This document shows, piece by piece, positions 1 to 7,090 of a DNA stretch of 30,984 bases (within the stretch, counting starts at the first letter, position 1; every line of letters starts with the position of its first letter). This DNA comes from a virus, in the IMG/VR virus record IMGVR_UViG_3300034103_000257, positions 1 to 30,984 of that record, one strand, 5' to 3'. Under the pieces are notes generated by a model, which was given only the letters and a program-made list of their open reading frames with translations, searched no databases and was not told the DNA's origin. The position numbers were made by a program, and so were the translations under genes.

Positions 1-39
1 CTTGAGCGAATCGCGAACGCCATGGAGGCCAAGCCATGA
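1..39 (+). CDS. 3' end of an upstream gene (partial)
   Basis: The window opens inside a reading frame that gives the last twelve residues (ending EAKP) and stops with TGA at 37-39. The next gene starts with ATG at 36, so the two overlap as ATGA, the junction used throughout this genome. The fragment is too short to assign a function. It shows that the operon continues to the left of the window. Confidence 0.5.
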   Translation, partial: LERIANAMEAKP

Positions 40-356
40 GCGTCTTCATCGACTCCCAGTGCGACCTGCCGCTGTTCACGCAGCGAGCACCGAGCGTCAA
101 CGGCTCAATCACCTCGGCCAAGGCGGCCGACTCGCTCGGGCCGGCGACGTTGAACGCGATGCAGCGGCGCGTGCTCGAGCTGCTCGCGGCAACGCCTGAC
201 GGGCTGACCGACGAAGAGCAGCAGACCCGTTTGGGTATGAACCCGTCCACGCAGCGGCCACGGCGGATCGAACTTGCACGGCGTGGTCTGGTGGTTGAGG
301 CCGGGACCAGGCGGACGGCGTCAGGGCGGATGGCCACGGTGTGGAGGGTTGCGTGA
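36..356 (+). CDS. Small winged-helix DNA-binding protein
   Basis: A 106-residue protein. From about residue 40 it reads as a winged helix-turn-helix: 'NAMQRRVLELLAATPDGLTD' begins helix 1, then an EEQQTRLGM helix, a recognition segment NPSTQRPRRIELARRGLV, and a wing (GTRRTASGRMATVWRV). This resembles phage and MarR-like proteins that sense or regulate DNA, but the exact family is not recognisable. The first 35 residues are polar and probably disordered. It overlaps the preceding stop (ATGA) and the next start (TGATG), so it is translated within an early operon. Likely a phage regulator or a replication accessory; the partner is unknown. Confidence 0.7.
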   Translation: MSVFIDSQCDLPLFTQRAPSVNGSITSAKAADSLGPATLNAMQRRVLELLAATPDGLTDEEQQTRLGMNPSTQRPRRIELARRGLVVEAGTRRTASGRMATVWRVA

Positions 357-550
357 TGGCGAAGCCGCAGTGGCTGCAGGACAAGGAACGCGACGGCCTG
401 GCGGAGCGCAAGGCCAAGTACGAGGCGACGCGAGATCTCGACTTTGAGGAGTGCGTGATTGCCTACTGCAACTGGCGAGCGGACGGGCACCAAGGCTCGT
501 TCGATTTGTTCAAACGCGATTGGTACGCGAGACGCGGGAAGGTGATTTGA
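356..550 (+). CDS. Small hypothetical protein
   Basis: A 64-residue charged protein starting at the ATG that overlaps the previous stop (TGATG). An in-frame ATG five codons upstream (341) lies inside the preceding gene and is less likely. Visible features are a basic/acidic N-terminal helix (KDKERDGLAERKAKYEATRD) and a C-terminal segment with several aromatics. No known family is recognised. Its place between a winged-helix protein and a DNA methyltransferase suggests an early phage function. Confidence 0.6.
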   Translation: MAKPQWLQDKERDGLAERKAKYEATRDLDFEECVIAYCNWRADGHQGSFDLFKRDWYARRGKVI

Positions 551-603
551 CGTGTGTGCCACGGTAGGCACTGGTTCAGAACACAACGCAAGGAGGCACA
601 CGT
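551..603 (+). promoter_or_regulatory. Leader with two alternative hairpins over a ribosome binding site
   Basis: This short gap precedes the ParB/MT-A70 gene. GTGCC at 556-560 can pair with GGCAC at 567-571 (loop of six), or alternatively with GGCAC at 595-599 as part of a longer CGTGTGTGCC/GGCACACGT pairing that extends to the start codon. The second pairing covers the last two G of the AAGGAGG Shine-Dalgarno sequence (590-596). The repeats are seen in the sequence; that they act as a translational switch is inference. No convincing -35/-10 promoter is present. Confidence 0.35.
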
Positions 604-1953
604 ATGCCGCAGGTTTTTGAAGACATCATCGTTGACGCCGAGTTCGCCTCACTGATTCCGCCGCTGTCGGCGGAAGAGCGGCAGCAGCTGGAAGAGAACA
701 TCATTGAGCACGGCGGTGCACGCGACCCGCTGGTGGTGTGGGTTCCATCTGAGTGGACTCCAGACGGATGCGCTAAGCCGCTTTCCTACAGCAATCCAGA
801 CAGCATTGACGATGGGTCGCTGGATAGTTCTTTAGCCGGCGAGCCTGCCTGGTACGGCGACGACGGCGACACATACTTCCGTGAAGATTGGCCTCGCACG
901 CTGCTCGACGGCCACAACCGCTACGAGATCTGCACGCGGCTGGGGCTGCCGTTCGACATCGAGGAGATGTCGTTCAAGAACCGTGACGACGCTGCTGACT
1001 GGATGGATCGAAACCAACTGGGCCGCAGGAACCTTCACCCGGATGCGTTCACCCTGCTGCTCGGGCGGCGATACAACCGCGCAAAGAAAGCCGAAGGCGG
1101 AAGGACTGGCCGCGATTTTGGGGTGGAAAAAGTTGCCACCCCAAAGACGGCAGAAAAGATCGCACGGGAACATGGCGTCAGCGAAAAAACGGTTCGCAAC
1201 GCAGGCAAGGTTGCCGAGGCCGTAGACAAGCTCAAGGCAGTCGACCCTCAGATTGAGCGACGGGTTGCATCAGGAACGGCCCCCGCAAGGGCTGCCGTCG
1301 TCAAGGCCGCAGCCCTGCTCGAGAAAGCCCCAGAACGGGCGCGTGAAATCATCGAGGGCCAGAAGAAGATGGCCGACGTGATCCGCGAAGAAAAGCGTGC
1401 GGAGGTTGTCGCGAAGCTGGAGAACGTCGAGGCCCGCAAGGCAAAGGAACTTGCAGGTCAGTACGACGTGATCGTTATCGACCCGCCGTGGCCTATGGAA
1501 AAGATCGAGCGAGACGTGACGCCAGAGCAGGTTGCGTTTGAATACCCAACCATGCAGGAGTCAGACCTCGCGGCGATGAAGATGCCTGCGGCAGACGATT
1601 GCCACCTATGGCTCTGGACCACGCATCGCTTCCTGCCGATGGCGATGCGGCTACTGGATTCGTGGGGATTTAAGTACGTCTGCACTTTTGTCTGGCACAA
1701 GCCTGGTGGATTCCAGCCGTTCGGCCTGCCGCAATACAACTGCGAGTTCGCTATTTACGCCAGGCGTGGCACGCCTCAGTTCATCGACACCAAAGCCTTC
1801 CCCGTCTGCTTTGCAGCATCACGCGGGAAGCACAGCGAGAAGCCAGAGGATTTCTACGACGTTGTGCGCCGCGTCACCGCTGGCCGCCGCATTGACATCT
1901 TCAATCGCAGAAAGATTGAAGGATTTGATGTGTGGGGAAAGGAGGCCGACTAA
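604..1953 (+). CDS. ParB-like domain fused to MT-A70 family adenine methyltransferase
   Basis: A 449-residue fusion. Residues about 8-140 look like a ParB/Srx-type N-domain: the opening IIVDAEFASLIPPLS-type segment, LLDGHNRYE (100-108), and ADWMDRNQLGRRNL near 131-144. Residues about 180-245 contain a KorB/ParB-like helix-turn-helix (REHGVSEKTVRNAGKVAEA), followed by a charged helix to about 285. The C-terminal domain carries the DPPW catalytic motif at 293-296 that defines MT-A70 N6-adenine methyltransferases. It probably methylates adenine in DNA at sites chosen by the ParB/HTH part, perhaps protecting phage DNA from restriction or marking replication sites. The start has a strong SD (AAGGAGG, 7 bases upstream). 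No cognate endonuclease sits beside it, so it looks like an orphan methyltransferase. Confidence 0.88.
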   Translation: MPQVFEDIIVDAEFASLIPPLSAEERQQLEENIIEHGGARDPLVVWVPSEWTPDGCAKPLSYSNPDSIDDGSLDSSLAGEPAWYGDDGDTYFREDWPRTLLDGHNRYEICTRLGLPFDIEEMSFKNRDDAADWMDRNQLGRRNLHPDAFTLLLGRRYNRAKKAEGGRTGRDFGVEKVATPKTAEKIAREHGVSEKTVRNAGKVAEAVDKLKAVDPQIERRVASGTAPARAAVVKAAALLEKAPERAREIIEGQKKMADVIREEKRAEVVAKLENVEARKAKELAGQYDVIVIDPPWPMEKIERDVTPEQVAFEYPTMQESDLAAMKMPAADDCHLWLWTTHRFLPMAMRLLDSWGFKYVCTFVWHKPGGFQPFGLPQYNCEFAIYARRGTPQFIDTKAFPVCFAASRGKHSEKPEDFYDVVRRVTAGRRIDIFNRRKIEGFDVWGKEAD

Positions 1954-2504
1954 TGACGGCAACCTATAGGCGGCAGCGAGCGTGGTCTGACGCCCTGCTA
2001 GGTGAGGCCAGAATGCTCGTTGGCTTTTGCACCGTGTCGGCAGCCGACCACGAAGACGACACGGAGCGTGCAACAGACCTGCGATGGTTTAACACCAGCG
2101 GCGCACAGTCTGCGCGTGTCGCATGCAGGCTCCGTGACCACAGTTACTTCCTTCGGTATCCAGACGAGTTCACTATCCGATCGTATTCAAACGGATACCA
2201 AACTGAACTCGACAAAATCATGGCCGGTCACGGCACGCATGCGCTGTATGGATTTCGAACGCCTGACGGCCAGCACATCGGGGCGTGGAGATTCTTGGAT
2301 TTGTTTGTCTTTCGCAGCTGGTACTTCAGCACGCAAAAAAGTGTTCTTGAGGGCCGCATTCGGCAGCAGTGGTCTGTTCAGGACAACGGAGACGGAACCA
2401 AGTTTTACGCCTTTAAGTACGACGCATTGCCACAAGGATTCGTGATGTTTCAGGGCACAGGAATGCAGGTGTGCGACAACGCAATGGTGGAGGTTGATTT
2501 CTAA
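1953..2504 (+). CDS. Hypothetical phage protein
   Basis: A 183-residue soluble protein starting at the ATG that overlaps the methyltransferase stop (TAATG) with GGAGG just upstream; an earlier in-frame start at 1932 would lie inside the methyltransferase gene. It is rich in aromatics in its second half (FLDLFVFRSWYFSTQ, DGTKFYAFKYDALP). I do not recognise a family or catalytic motif. Translational coupling to the methyltransferase suggests a linked role, for example DNA modification or protection, but this is only positional. Confidence 0.65.
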   Translation: MTATYRRQRAWSDALLGEARMLVGFCTVSAADHEDDTERATDLRWFNTSGAQSARVACRLRDHSYFLRYPDEFTIRSYSNGYQTELDKIMAGHGTHALYGFRTPDGQHIGAWRFLDLFVFRSWYFSTQKSVLEGRIRQQWSVQDNGDGTKFYAFKYDALPQGFVMFQGTGMQVCDNAMVEVDF

Positions 2505-2506
2505 GT

Positions 2507-2713
2507 ATGGCACTGATGTCACAAGACGTTTACTTGACTGTCGAAGACCTTCGCGTAATCCGTGACTCCCTTGATTACTCGGTGCAGCGGGTAGGCGACT
2601 ACCAGCACCTCCAGCATTCACACAAACGTGACTCGCTGCGGCCAATCGAGGCGGCAAGGGACAAGGTACGGGCGCTGATAGCAAGCAGGAAGGTGGCAAC
2701 CAATGGCCGGTGA
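2507..2713 (+). CDS. Small hypothetical protein
   Basis: A 68-residue mostly helical protein (LTVEDLRVIRDSLDYSVQRV near residues 11-30), beginning two bases after the preceding stop. It overlaps the following gene by 11 bases. No recognised domain. Confidence 0.6.
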   Translation: MALMSQDVYLTVEDLRVIRDSLDYSVQRVGDYQHLQHSHKRDSLRPIEAARDKVRALIASRKVATNGR

Positions 2714-3554
2714 ATGGATTCCACTTGACTGCAACCTGGGCACGAAGCCCGAGGTGCTCGAGCTGGTGGACGAAACCGGGCTGCCTGTTGAGGCGGTCTG
2801 CTGGCGTCTCATCCAGTTGTGGTCATGGGCTGCGCTAAACTCGTCGGACGGCACGATCCGGGCCACGCCTGCCCGCCTTGGTGCCGTGGCTGGCGGTGAA
2901 GAAGCGTTCTGGCTTGCCGTTGAGCGTGTCGGCTGGGTGACGTTCTTAAACGGCACACTCGTCATCAACGGGTGGGACAAAAGGTTCTCCCGAGCTGCCA
3001 AGGCGAGGCTAGAAGACGCCCGCAGAAAGGCTGAAAAACGCGTGGAAAATCGCAATGTCCGGACTTTGTCCGAAAAGTGTCCGGAAAAAAACGGACTACA
3101 GGAGAGGACAGTACAGGAGAGGACAGAAGAAGAAATACAACCGGCTGCGCCGGTAGCTACGAGCGATCCGCCGAAGCGGCGGAAACGCTCGCAGCCCCAC
3201 GATGCCGTCTCGTGGACTGCTGACGCAGGGTGGACGGGCATCACGGACGCCGACCGGCAGGAATGGCGTCTGGCGTACCCAGCGTGCGATCTGGCGGCAG
3301 AACTCGCCAAAGCCACGTCTTGGCTCAGGGCGAACCCAGCAAAGGCTCACAAGAGCAACTGGCGGCGTTTCCTTGTGTCCTGGCTGACTCGCTCGCAGGA
3401 CCGTGGCGGGACGCACCGCGAGCCAGGTAGGCGGCCGGACGAGAAGCCGCCCCCGAAGGCATGGCGGGACGAGTACCGCCCTGCACCGTACCGCAGCCCC
3501 AAGGAAGTCGCCGCGCTTGCGGCCGGAATGAAACTCAAGGAGGAGGATCTATGA
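2703..3554 (+). CDS. Phage replication initiator-like protein
   Basis: A 283-residue protein. The N-terminal about 90 residues (opening GEWIPLDCNLGTKPEVLEL, then QLWSWAALNSSDGTI) match the winged-helix pattern of phage replisome-organiser proteins that judge 'fixed state' host-like substrates and bind origin DNA. A charged linker rich in K, R and E (about 95-165) includes a basic stretch PPKRRKRSQP. The C-terminal segment ends with NWRRFLVSWLTRSQDRGG, a motif typical of the C-terminal helicase-loader-like part of such proteins. It probably binds the phage origin and recruits host helicase, as expected for a phage with a clamp gene but no visible helicase. Family membership is inferred from pattern, not from a search. 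Confidence 0.65.
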   Translation: MAGEWIPLDCNLGTKPEVLELVDETGLPVEAVCWRLIQLWSWAALNSSDGTIRATPARLGAVAGGEEAFWLAVERVGWVTFLNGTLVINGWDKRFSRAAKARLEDARRKAEKRVENRNVRTLSEKCPEKNGLQERTVQERTEEEIQPAAPVATSDPPKRRKRSQPHDAVSWTADAGWTGITDADRQEWRLAYPACDLAAELAKATSWLRANPAKAHKSNWRRFLVSWLTRSQDRGGTHREPGRRPDEKPPPKAWRDEYRPAPYRSPKEVAALAAGMKLKEEDL

Positions 3555-3772
3555 GCGAGACGATTCAGCCACCCGCCACCGACCGCCAGCGCGAGATCCT
3601 CGACTTCGTCCGCGAACGCACGGCGATCTGCGGCCCGACCGTCCGCGAGATCATGGAGCACTTTGGCTTTCGCAGCCCCAACGGTGCGATGTGCCACATC
3701 CTGGCCCTGGAGCGGAAGGGGCTCATCCGCCGCCGTGCCGGCCAGACGCGCGGAATCGAGGTGGTGTCATGA
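3551..3772 (+). CDS. LexA-type winged-helix DNA-binding protein
   Basis: A 73-residue protein consisting almost only of a LexA-like DNA-binding domain: 'TDRQREILDFVRERTA', then PTVREIMEHFGFRSPNGAMCHILALERKGLIRR, which follows the LexA N-terminal winged helix closely. There is no peptidase domain, so it cannot self-cleave like LexA. It could repress phage early genes or bind host SOS-type operators. The ATG at 3551 overlaps the previous stop as ATGA and has AAGGAGGAG eight bases upstream; the longer upstream frame lies within the preceding gene. Confidence 0.8.
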   Translation: MSETIQPPATDRQREILDFVRERTAICGPTVREIMEHFGFRSPNGAMCHILALERKGLIRRRAGQTRGIEVVS

Positions 3773-4002
3773 GCCGCCGCAAGCCTTCCCCGCAAGCCGT
3801 CGCGGATGTCTGCCTTGCCTCGGCGTGGCGTGACGAGATTGACGATGAGTCCAGACTCCTGCTTGAGCAGGCCCACGACACGATCGTGTCGCTGATGGCT
3901 CGCCTGGTGGCCACGTCGAAGATTCTCGAAGTGGTCGAAGCCGAGATGGCGTCGCATAAGTTTCCGCTGCTCGGTGATGAAGACCCGGGGATGGCGCTAT
4001 GA
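3769..4002 (+). CDS. Small hypothetical protein
   Basis: A 77-residue helical protein (DDESRLLLEQAHDTIVSLMARL near residues 25-46) starting at the ATGA overlap with the LexA-like gene. No family recognised. Confidence 0.6.
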   Translation: MSRRKPSPQAVADVCLASAWRDEIDDESRLLLEQAHDTIVSLMARLVATSKILEVVEAEMASHKFPLLGDEDPGMAL

Positions 4003-4250
4003 CGCTCGAACAATTCGCCCTCATCAGCATCGGCCACATCAGTCTCGCCTGCACGTTCGTGCTTGGCGTTTTGGTTGGGGTTTCACTTCAGAAGAAAAGG
4101 AATTCACATGGCTACGGCAACGAAGGAACGTCGCAAGACTGGTGGCATCACATTGAGCGCCGCCGAGCTGAAGAGTGCGCTCGCGGCTGTAAGCCCGGCT
4201 GTGCCAACAAGGGCACCAAAGCCGGTGCTGACGAACGTGCGTCTGGGTGA
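3999..4250 (+). CDS. Small single-span membrane protein overlapping dnaN
   Basis: An 83-residue frame starting at an ATGA overlap. The first 30 residues contain a likely transmembrane helix (about 6-30, FALISIGHISLACTFVLGVL) followed by basic residues, a plausible inside-positive anchor. The C-terminal half overlaps the sliding-clamp gene in another frame for about 140 bases, so its composition may be constrained by that gene. Translation is plausible because of the tight coupling upstream. Its function is unknown. Confidence 0.5.
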   Translation: MTLEQFALISIGHISLACTFVLGVLVGVSLQKKRNSHGYGNEGTSQDWWHHIERRRAEECARGCKPGCANKGTKAGADERASG

Positions 4251-5220
4251 CGGGCTCGTGACCGGCACGGATCTCGAGGTGCGGATCGACGCCGCCATCG
4301 ACTACCACGGCGATGCCATGCTGCTGCCGCACGGACGGCTCATGGCGATCCTCAACGCTGCCGGCGGTGACGAGGTGACGCTGGAGCCGACGGGCGCGCA
4401 GTGCGTCGTGCGGTGCGGCCACGGCACATGGACGCTGCCCGTCGAAGACGCGGCCGAGTACCCGCTGTGGGAACCAAAGGACGCCAAGCCGGTGACGCGG
4501 CTCCCGGCTGACCAGTTTGCTCGGGCGGTGCGTGGCGTCGTGTTTGCCGCCGACCAGGAGTCCAGCCGCTACGCCCTCGGGGCCGTGCTCGTGGACGTGA
4601 AGGACGGCGTGGTCAACTTCGTGGCCACGGACGGCCGCCGGCTGTGCTCGTGCGAGATGGAGCACGACCTGGCCGTCGATGACACCACGACGCTGGTGCC
4701 GAGCCGGGTGATGCAGATCCTGGCCCGCGTCGCTGTGGCAGCCGGCGAAGACTCGGTGCAGCTGGAGGCCACGGCGAACGAGCTGCTGGCGACGATCGGC
4801 GGCACGACCGTCACGGCACGGCTGACGGAGGGGCGGTTCCCCAAGTGGCGCGACGTGATACCGAAGGACGGCGGCGAGCCGACCACGGTGCTGGCCACCG
4901 AGTTGCTGTCAGCCACCAGGGCTGCAGCCATCGTGACGAGCGAGCAGTCGAAGGGCGTGCAGTACACGTTCACGGCTGAGGGCATCCACTTGCACGGGCA
5001 GTCGGCCGAGGCCGGCGAGTCGAGCGTGACGTGCGAGATCGTGGAGGCGGGCAAGGCGTGCAGCGTGAAGCTTGACCCGGTGTTCGTGCGTGAGTGGCTC
5101 TCGGGCCTTCCGGCTGACGGCGAGCCCACGGTGAGCGTCCAGGCCACGGACGCTCAGTCGGCCGTCGTGCTTCGCACGGACACGTTCACGGGCGTCATCA
5201 TGCCCCTGGCGACGGAGTGA
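4108..5220 (+). CDS. dnaN: DNA polymerase III beta sliding clamp
   Basis: A 370-residue protein with the length and architecture of a bacterial beta clamp (three repeated domains). Recognisable signatures are ESSRYALGA (151-159), FVATDGRRL (171-179), and EGRFPKWRDVIP (241-252), which corresponds to the conserved EGRFPdYrrvlP of DnaN; the C-terminus GVIMPLATE matches the conserved end of the family, which contributes to the partner-binding pocket. It would encircle DNA and tether the replicative polymerase. I chose the start at 4108 (AAAAGGA six bases upstream); an earlier in-frame start at 4063 lies deep in the preceding membrane-protein gene. No phage polymerase is visible, so the clamp may work with the host polymerase or with a phage polymerase outside the window. 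Confidence 0.93.
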   Translation: MATATKERRKTGGITLSAAELKSALAAVSPAVPTRAPKPVLTNVRLGDGLVTGTDLEVRIDAAIDYHGDAMLLPHGRLMAILNAAGGDEVTLEPTGAQCVVRCGHGTWTLPVEDAAEYPLWEPKDAKPVTRLPADQFARAVRGVVFAADQESSRYALGAVLVDVKDGVVNFVATDGRRLCSCEMEHDLAVDDTTTLVPSRVMQILARVAVAAGEDSVQLEATANELLATIGGTTVTARLTEGRFPKWRDVIPKDGGEPTTVLATELLSATRAAAIVTSEQSKGVQYTFTAEGIHLHGQSAEAGESSVTCEIVEAGKACSVKLDPVFVREWLSGLPADGEPTVSVQATDAQSAVVLRTDTFTGVIMPLATE

Positions 5221-5222
5221 CG

Positions 5223-5531
5223 ATGGAAAACAAGCGTGCAGTCATATTGCACCAGATGTGGACTGCTGGCGAGACTGCCGAGGCGATTGGCAAACGCTTC
5301 GGAGTCTCTGCCAGCACCGTCTGCCATTGGGCGCAGAAGTACAAATTGCCAAAGCGACAGAGACCGCAAAAGAACAAGTTTGCAGACCCGTCGCCAGAAG
5401 AGATCGAGCGACTCAAGGCTGTGCTAAAGGAACGGCACATTCAAGAGCGGATGCGGGAAGACGTGACGAACACGCAGAGCAAGGTTTCCAAGTGGCGGCG
5501 AGGGATATTTCAGCCGAGAGGTGTGGCGTAG
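5223..5531 (+). CDS. GcrA-like helix-turn-helix protein
   Basis: A 102-residue protein whose first 45 residues read as a helix-turn-helix: MWTAGETAEAIGKRFGVSAS then TVCHWAQKYKLPKR. The pattern is like GcrA or transposase-type HTHs that bind sigma factor or DNA. The C-terminal part is charged and helical. It starts two bases after dnaN. A GTG at 5217 overlapping the dnaN stop is the alternative start. Probably an early or middle regulator. A second protein with a similar opening is at 7970. Confidence 0.65.
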   Translation: MENKRAVILHQMWTAGETAEAIGKRFGVSASTVCHWAQKYKLPKRQRPQKNKFADPSPEEIERLKAVLKERHIQERMREDVTNTQSKVSKWRRGIFQPRGVA

Positions 5532-5558
5532 AACGCACAGGATCAGGAGCGGCGAACC

Positions 5559-5816
5559 ATGAGCGATGACAACACGCAGGGCGCGGCCGCGATTCAAAAC
5601 ACGCACATGACTGACCAGGAGATTCGCATGAGTGATCCAACGACAGCGACTCCTGGCCTGGAGGGGCCGCTGTGCTACGGATACACGCGCGACGGCGTGT
5701 GGCTGGACACCTACTACGGCTGGGTGATTCCTGATGACGCCTCCGTCGCTGATGCAGGCGAGGCGGGGCCGGCCATTGAGCGAGACAGTCAGCGATCAGC
5801 GGCACCGTCCGCTTGA
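5559..5816 (+). CDS. Small hypothetical protein
   Basis: An 85-residue acidic protein with a central aromatic patch (CYGYTRDGVWLDTYYGWVIP near residues 39-58). Three in-frame ATGs (5559, 5607, 5628) are possible; 5559 and 5628 both have GGAG-type ribosome binding sites (AGGAGCGG and CAGGAGATT). I keep the longest. No family recognised. Confidence 0.5.
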   Translation: MSDDNTQGAAAIQNTHMTDQEIRMSDPTTATPGLEGPLCYGYTRDGVWLDTYYGWVIPDDASVADAGEAGPAIERDSQRSAAPSA

Positions 5817-5879
5817 GTTGACACGCATGCCATCTTCCGTTTGACCCGGCGGACACCGGGCGTTCACGGAGGATGTCTC

Positions 5880-6158
5880 ATGCGTTTGCTTCTCGCTTGC
5901 CTTGTGGCCCTGGCCTGCTTCACGGTTGAAGCCGCCCCGACTGTCATCGTGACGGCCCAGGATCACGCCACGATCATCGCCCGTCGCGGCGTGCTCGTGC
6001 ATTCGAGCTGCGGCCAGTACGAAGGGATCGGCTGCGGCTCGACGCCCGAGGCCGCTCGGAGGAACTGCTGTTTCTTCGGCAAGCGGGTGATCGTTGAGGA
6101 AGGCGTCGCCTACTCGCCGGCCCGTCGCCAGTGGTTCGCGGTGATTCGCTACCGGTGA
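5880..6158 (+). CDS. Small exported protein with N-terminal signal peptide
   Basis: A 92-residue protein that starts at 5880 with GGAGG upstream. It begins MRLLLACLVALACFTVEA then APTV, a typical Sec signal peptide with a likely cleavage after EA at about residue 18. The mature part (about 74 residues) has five cysteines, including a CC pair, consistent with a disulfide-stabilised periplasmic or extracellular protein. Function unknown; candidates are superinfection exclusion or an envelope-associated role. A small CCCGG/CCGGG hairpin lies at 5845-5860 in the gap before it. Confidence 0.65.
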   Translation: MRLLLACLVALACFTVEAAPTVIVTAQDHATIIARRGVLVHSSCGQYEGIGCGSTPEAARRNCCFFGKRVIVEEGVAYSPARRQWFAVIRYR

Positions 6159-6161
6159 GCC

Positions 6162-6560
6162 GTGGCCATCACGTTCTCAGTACCGGGCGAGCCCGTCCCG
6201 CAGCCGAGGCCACGCGTCTCGACTCGGGGCGGGTTCGCACGGGCGTATGTGCCAGCCAAGCACCCAGTGCATGCCTACCGGCAATCGCTGGCAGCAGCTG
6301 CTCGAGATGCTGGCGTCACGCAAACCGACGAGCCGCTCAGTGTTGTTATCGACGCCGTCTTTGTGCGGCCGAAGTCTCATATGCGGAAGAGCGGCGTGAA
6401 ACCAGACGCACCGAGGCTTCCCAGGCCCGACGTGGACAACATCGCCAAGGCGGTGCTTGACGCTCTGCAGGACGTAATCGGCGATGACACATGCGTGGCT
6501 CGCCTGGTGGTCGAGAAGAGCTACGGACAGGAGGCACGGACTACCGTGCGGATCGGGTGA
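6162..6560 (+). CDS. rusA: RusA family Holliday junction resolvase
   Basis: A 132-residue protein of RusA length. It opens with VPGEPVPQPRPRVS, as RusA proteins do, and carries PRPDVDNIAKAVLDALQDV (87-105) followed by GDDTCV (107-112). Asp90, Asp92 and Asp108/109 correspond to the metal-binding acidic residues of RusA (KPDxDNL...DD). The enzyme resolves four-way junctions formed during phage recombination and late replication so that DNA can be packaged. It starts with GTG three bases after the preceding stop and overlaps the next gene as GTGA. Confidence 0.93.
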   Translation: MAITFSVPGEPVPQPRPRVSTRGGFARAYVPAKHPVHAYRQSLAAAARDAGVTQTDEPLSVVIDAVFVRPKSHMRKSGVKPDAPRLPRPDVDNIAKAVLDALQDVIGDDTCVARLVVEKSYGQEARTTVRIG

Positions 6561-7090
6561 GCAACGCCAGCCTCTACCGCTACCTCGCCGAGCACTGCCA
6601 GCGGCACAAGGTGCAGCACTACCTTGAGATCGGCACCCGTGAAGGCGATTCGCTGCGAATCGTGCTAGAGAACGCCGCCGCCGATCTGCTGTCTGTCTGG
6701 GTGGCGGATCTCTGGGGCAGCGACTACGGCGGCAGCGGACGCGGCAGCCATCAGCACATCGAGCAGCTGCTGGACGATTTCAACTTCGACGGCCGCCGTG
6801 CGTTTCTCGACGGCAACAGCCGAGACACGATCCCGGCCCTGATGCCCGAGAAAGCCGAAGCGTTCGGCCTTGTGCTCGTGGACGGCGACCACTCTTACGA
6901 AGGCGGCATGGCCGACTTGGTGAACGTCTGGCCGCTCGTGAAGCCCGGCGGCTGCGTCGTGTTCCACGACATTACGCACCCGGCTCACCCCAATCTGATG
7001 CAGTGCTTTGACGAGTTCGTGGCGAAGCACAACGCGCCGCACGAGATCATCACGGACGGCTACGGCCTCGGAGTCGCGTGGAAGAAATGA
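6557..7090 (+). CDS. Class I SAM-dependent methyltransferase
   Basis: A 177-residue protein with a Rossmann-type methyltransferase core: motif I YLEIGTREGDS (23-33), the acidic strand-2 end in VADLWGSD, LVLVDGDHSYEGG (about 107-119), and VKPGGCVVFHDI (about 127-138). This is the Methyltransf_24-like pattern found in sugar- or cephalosporin-hydroxylase-type clusters. The acceptor is unknown. It starts at a GTG overlapping the RusA stop and ends in an ATGA overlap with a glycosyltransferase, so both probably act on one glycan. The upstream in-frame ATG at 6491 lies inside rusA and is rejected. Confidence 0.85.
   Translation: MSNASLYRYLAEHCQRHKVQHYLEIGTREGDSLRIVLENAAADLLSVWVADLWGSDYGGSGRGSHQHIEQLLDDFNFDGRRAFLDGNSRDTIPALMPEKAEAFGLVLVDGDHSYEGGMADLVNVWPLVKPGGCVVFHDITHPAHPNLMQCFDEFVAKHNAPHEIITDGYGLGVAWKK

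Noticed and set aside
2-199. Frame at the left edge that could continue the truncated right-edge gene if the window were circular
   Set aside because: In that frame the right-edge gene would run through a shadow of the first winged-helix gene, rich in Arg and Ala, so the window is not shown to be a closed circle.
5818-5846. TTGACA resembling a -35 box before the exported-protein gene
   Set aside because: No TATAAT-like -10 box at 16-18 bases; the next hexamer is TTGACC.
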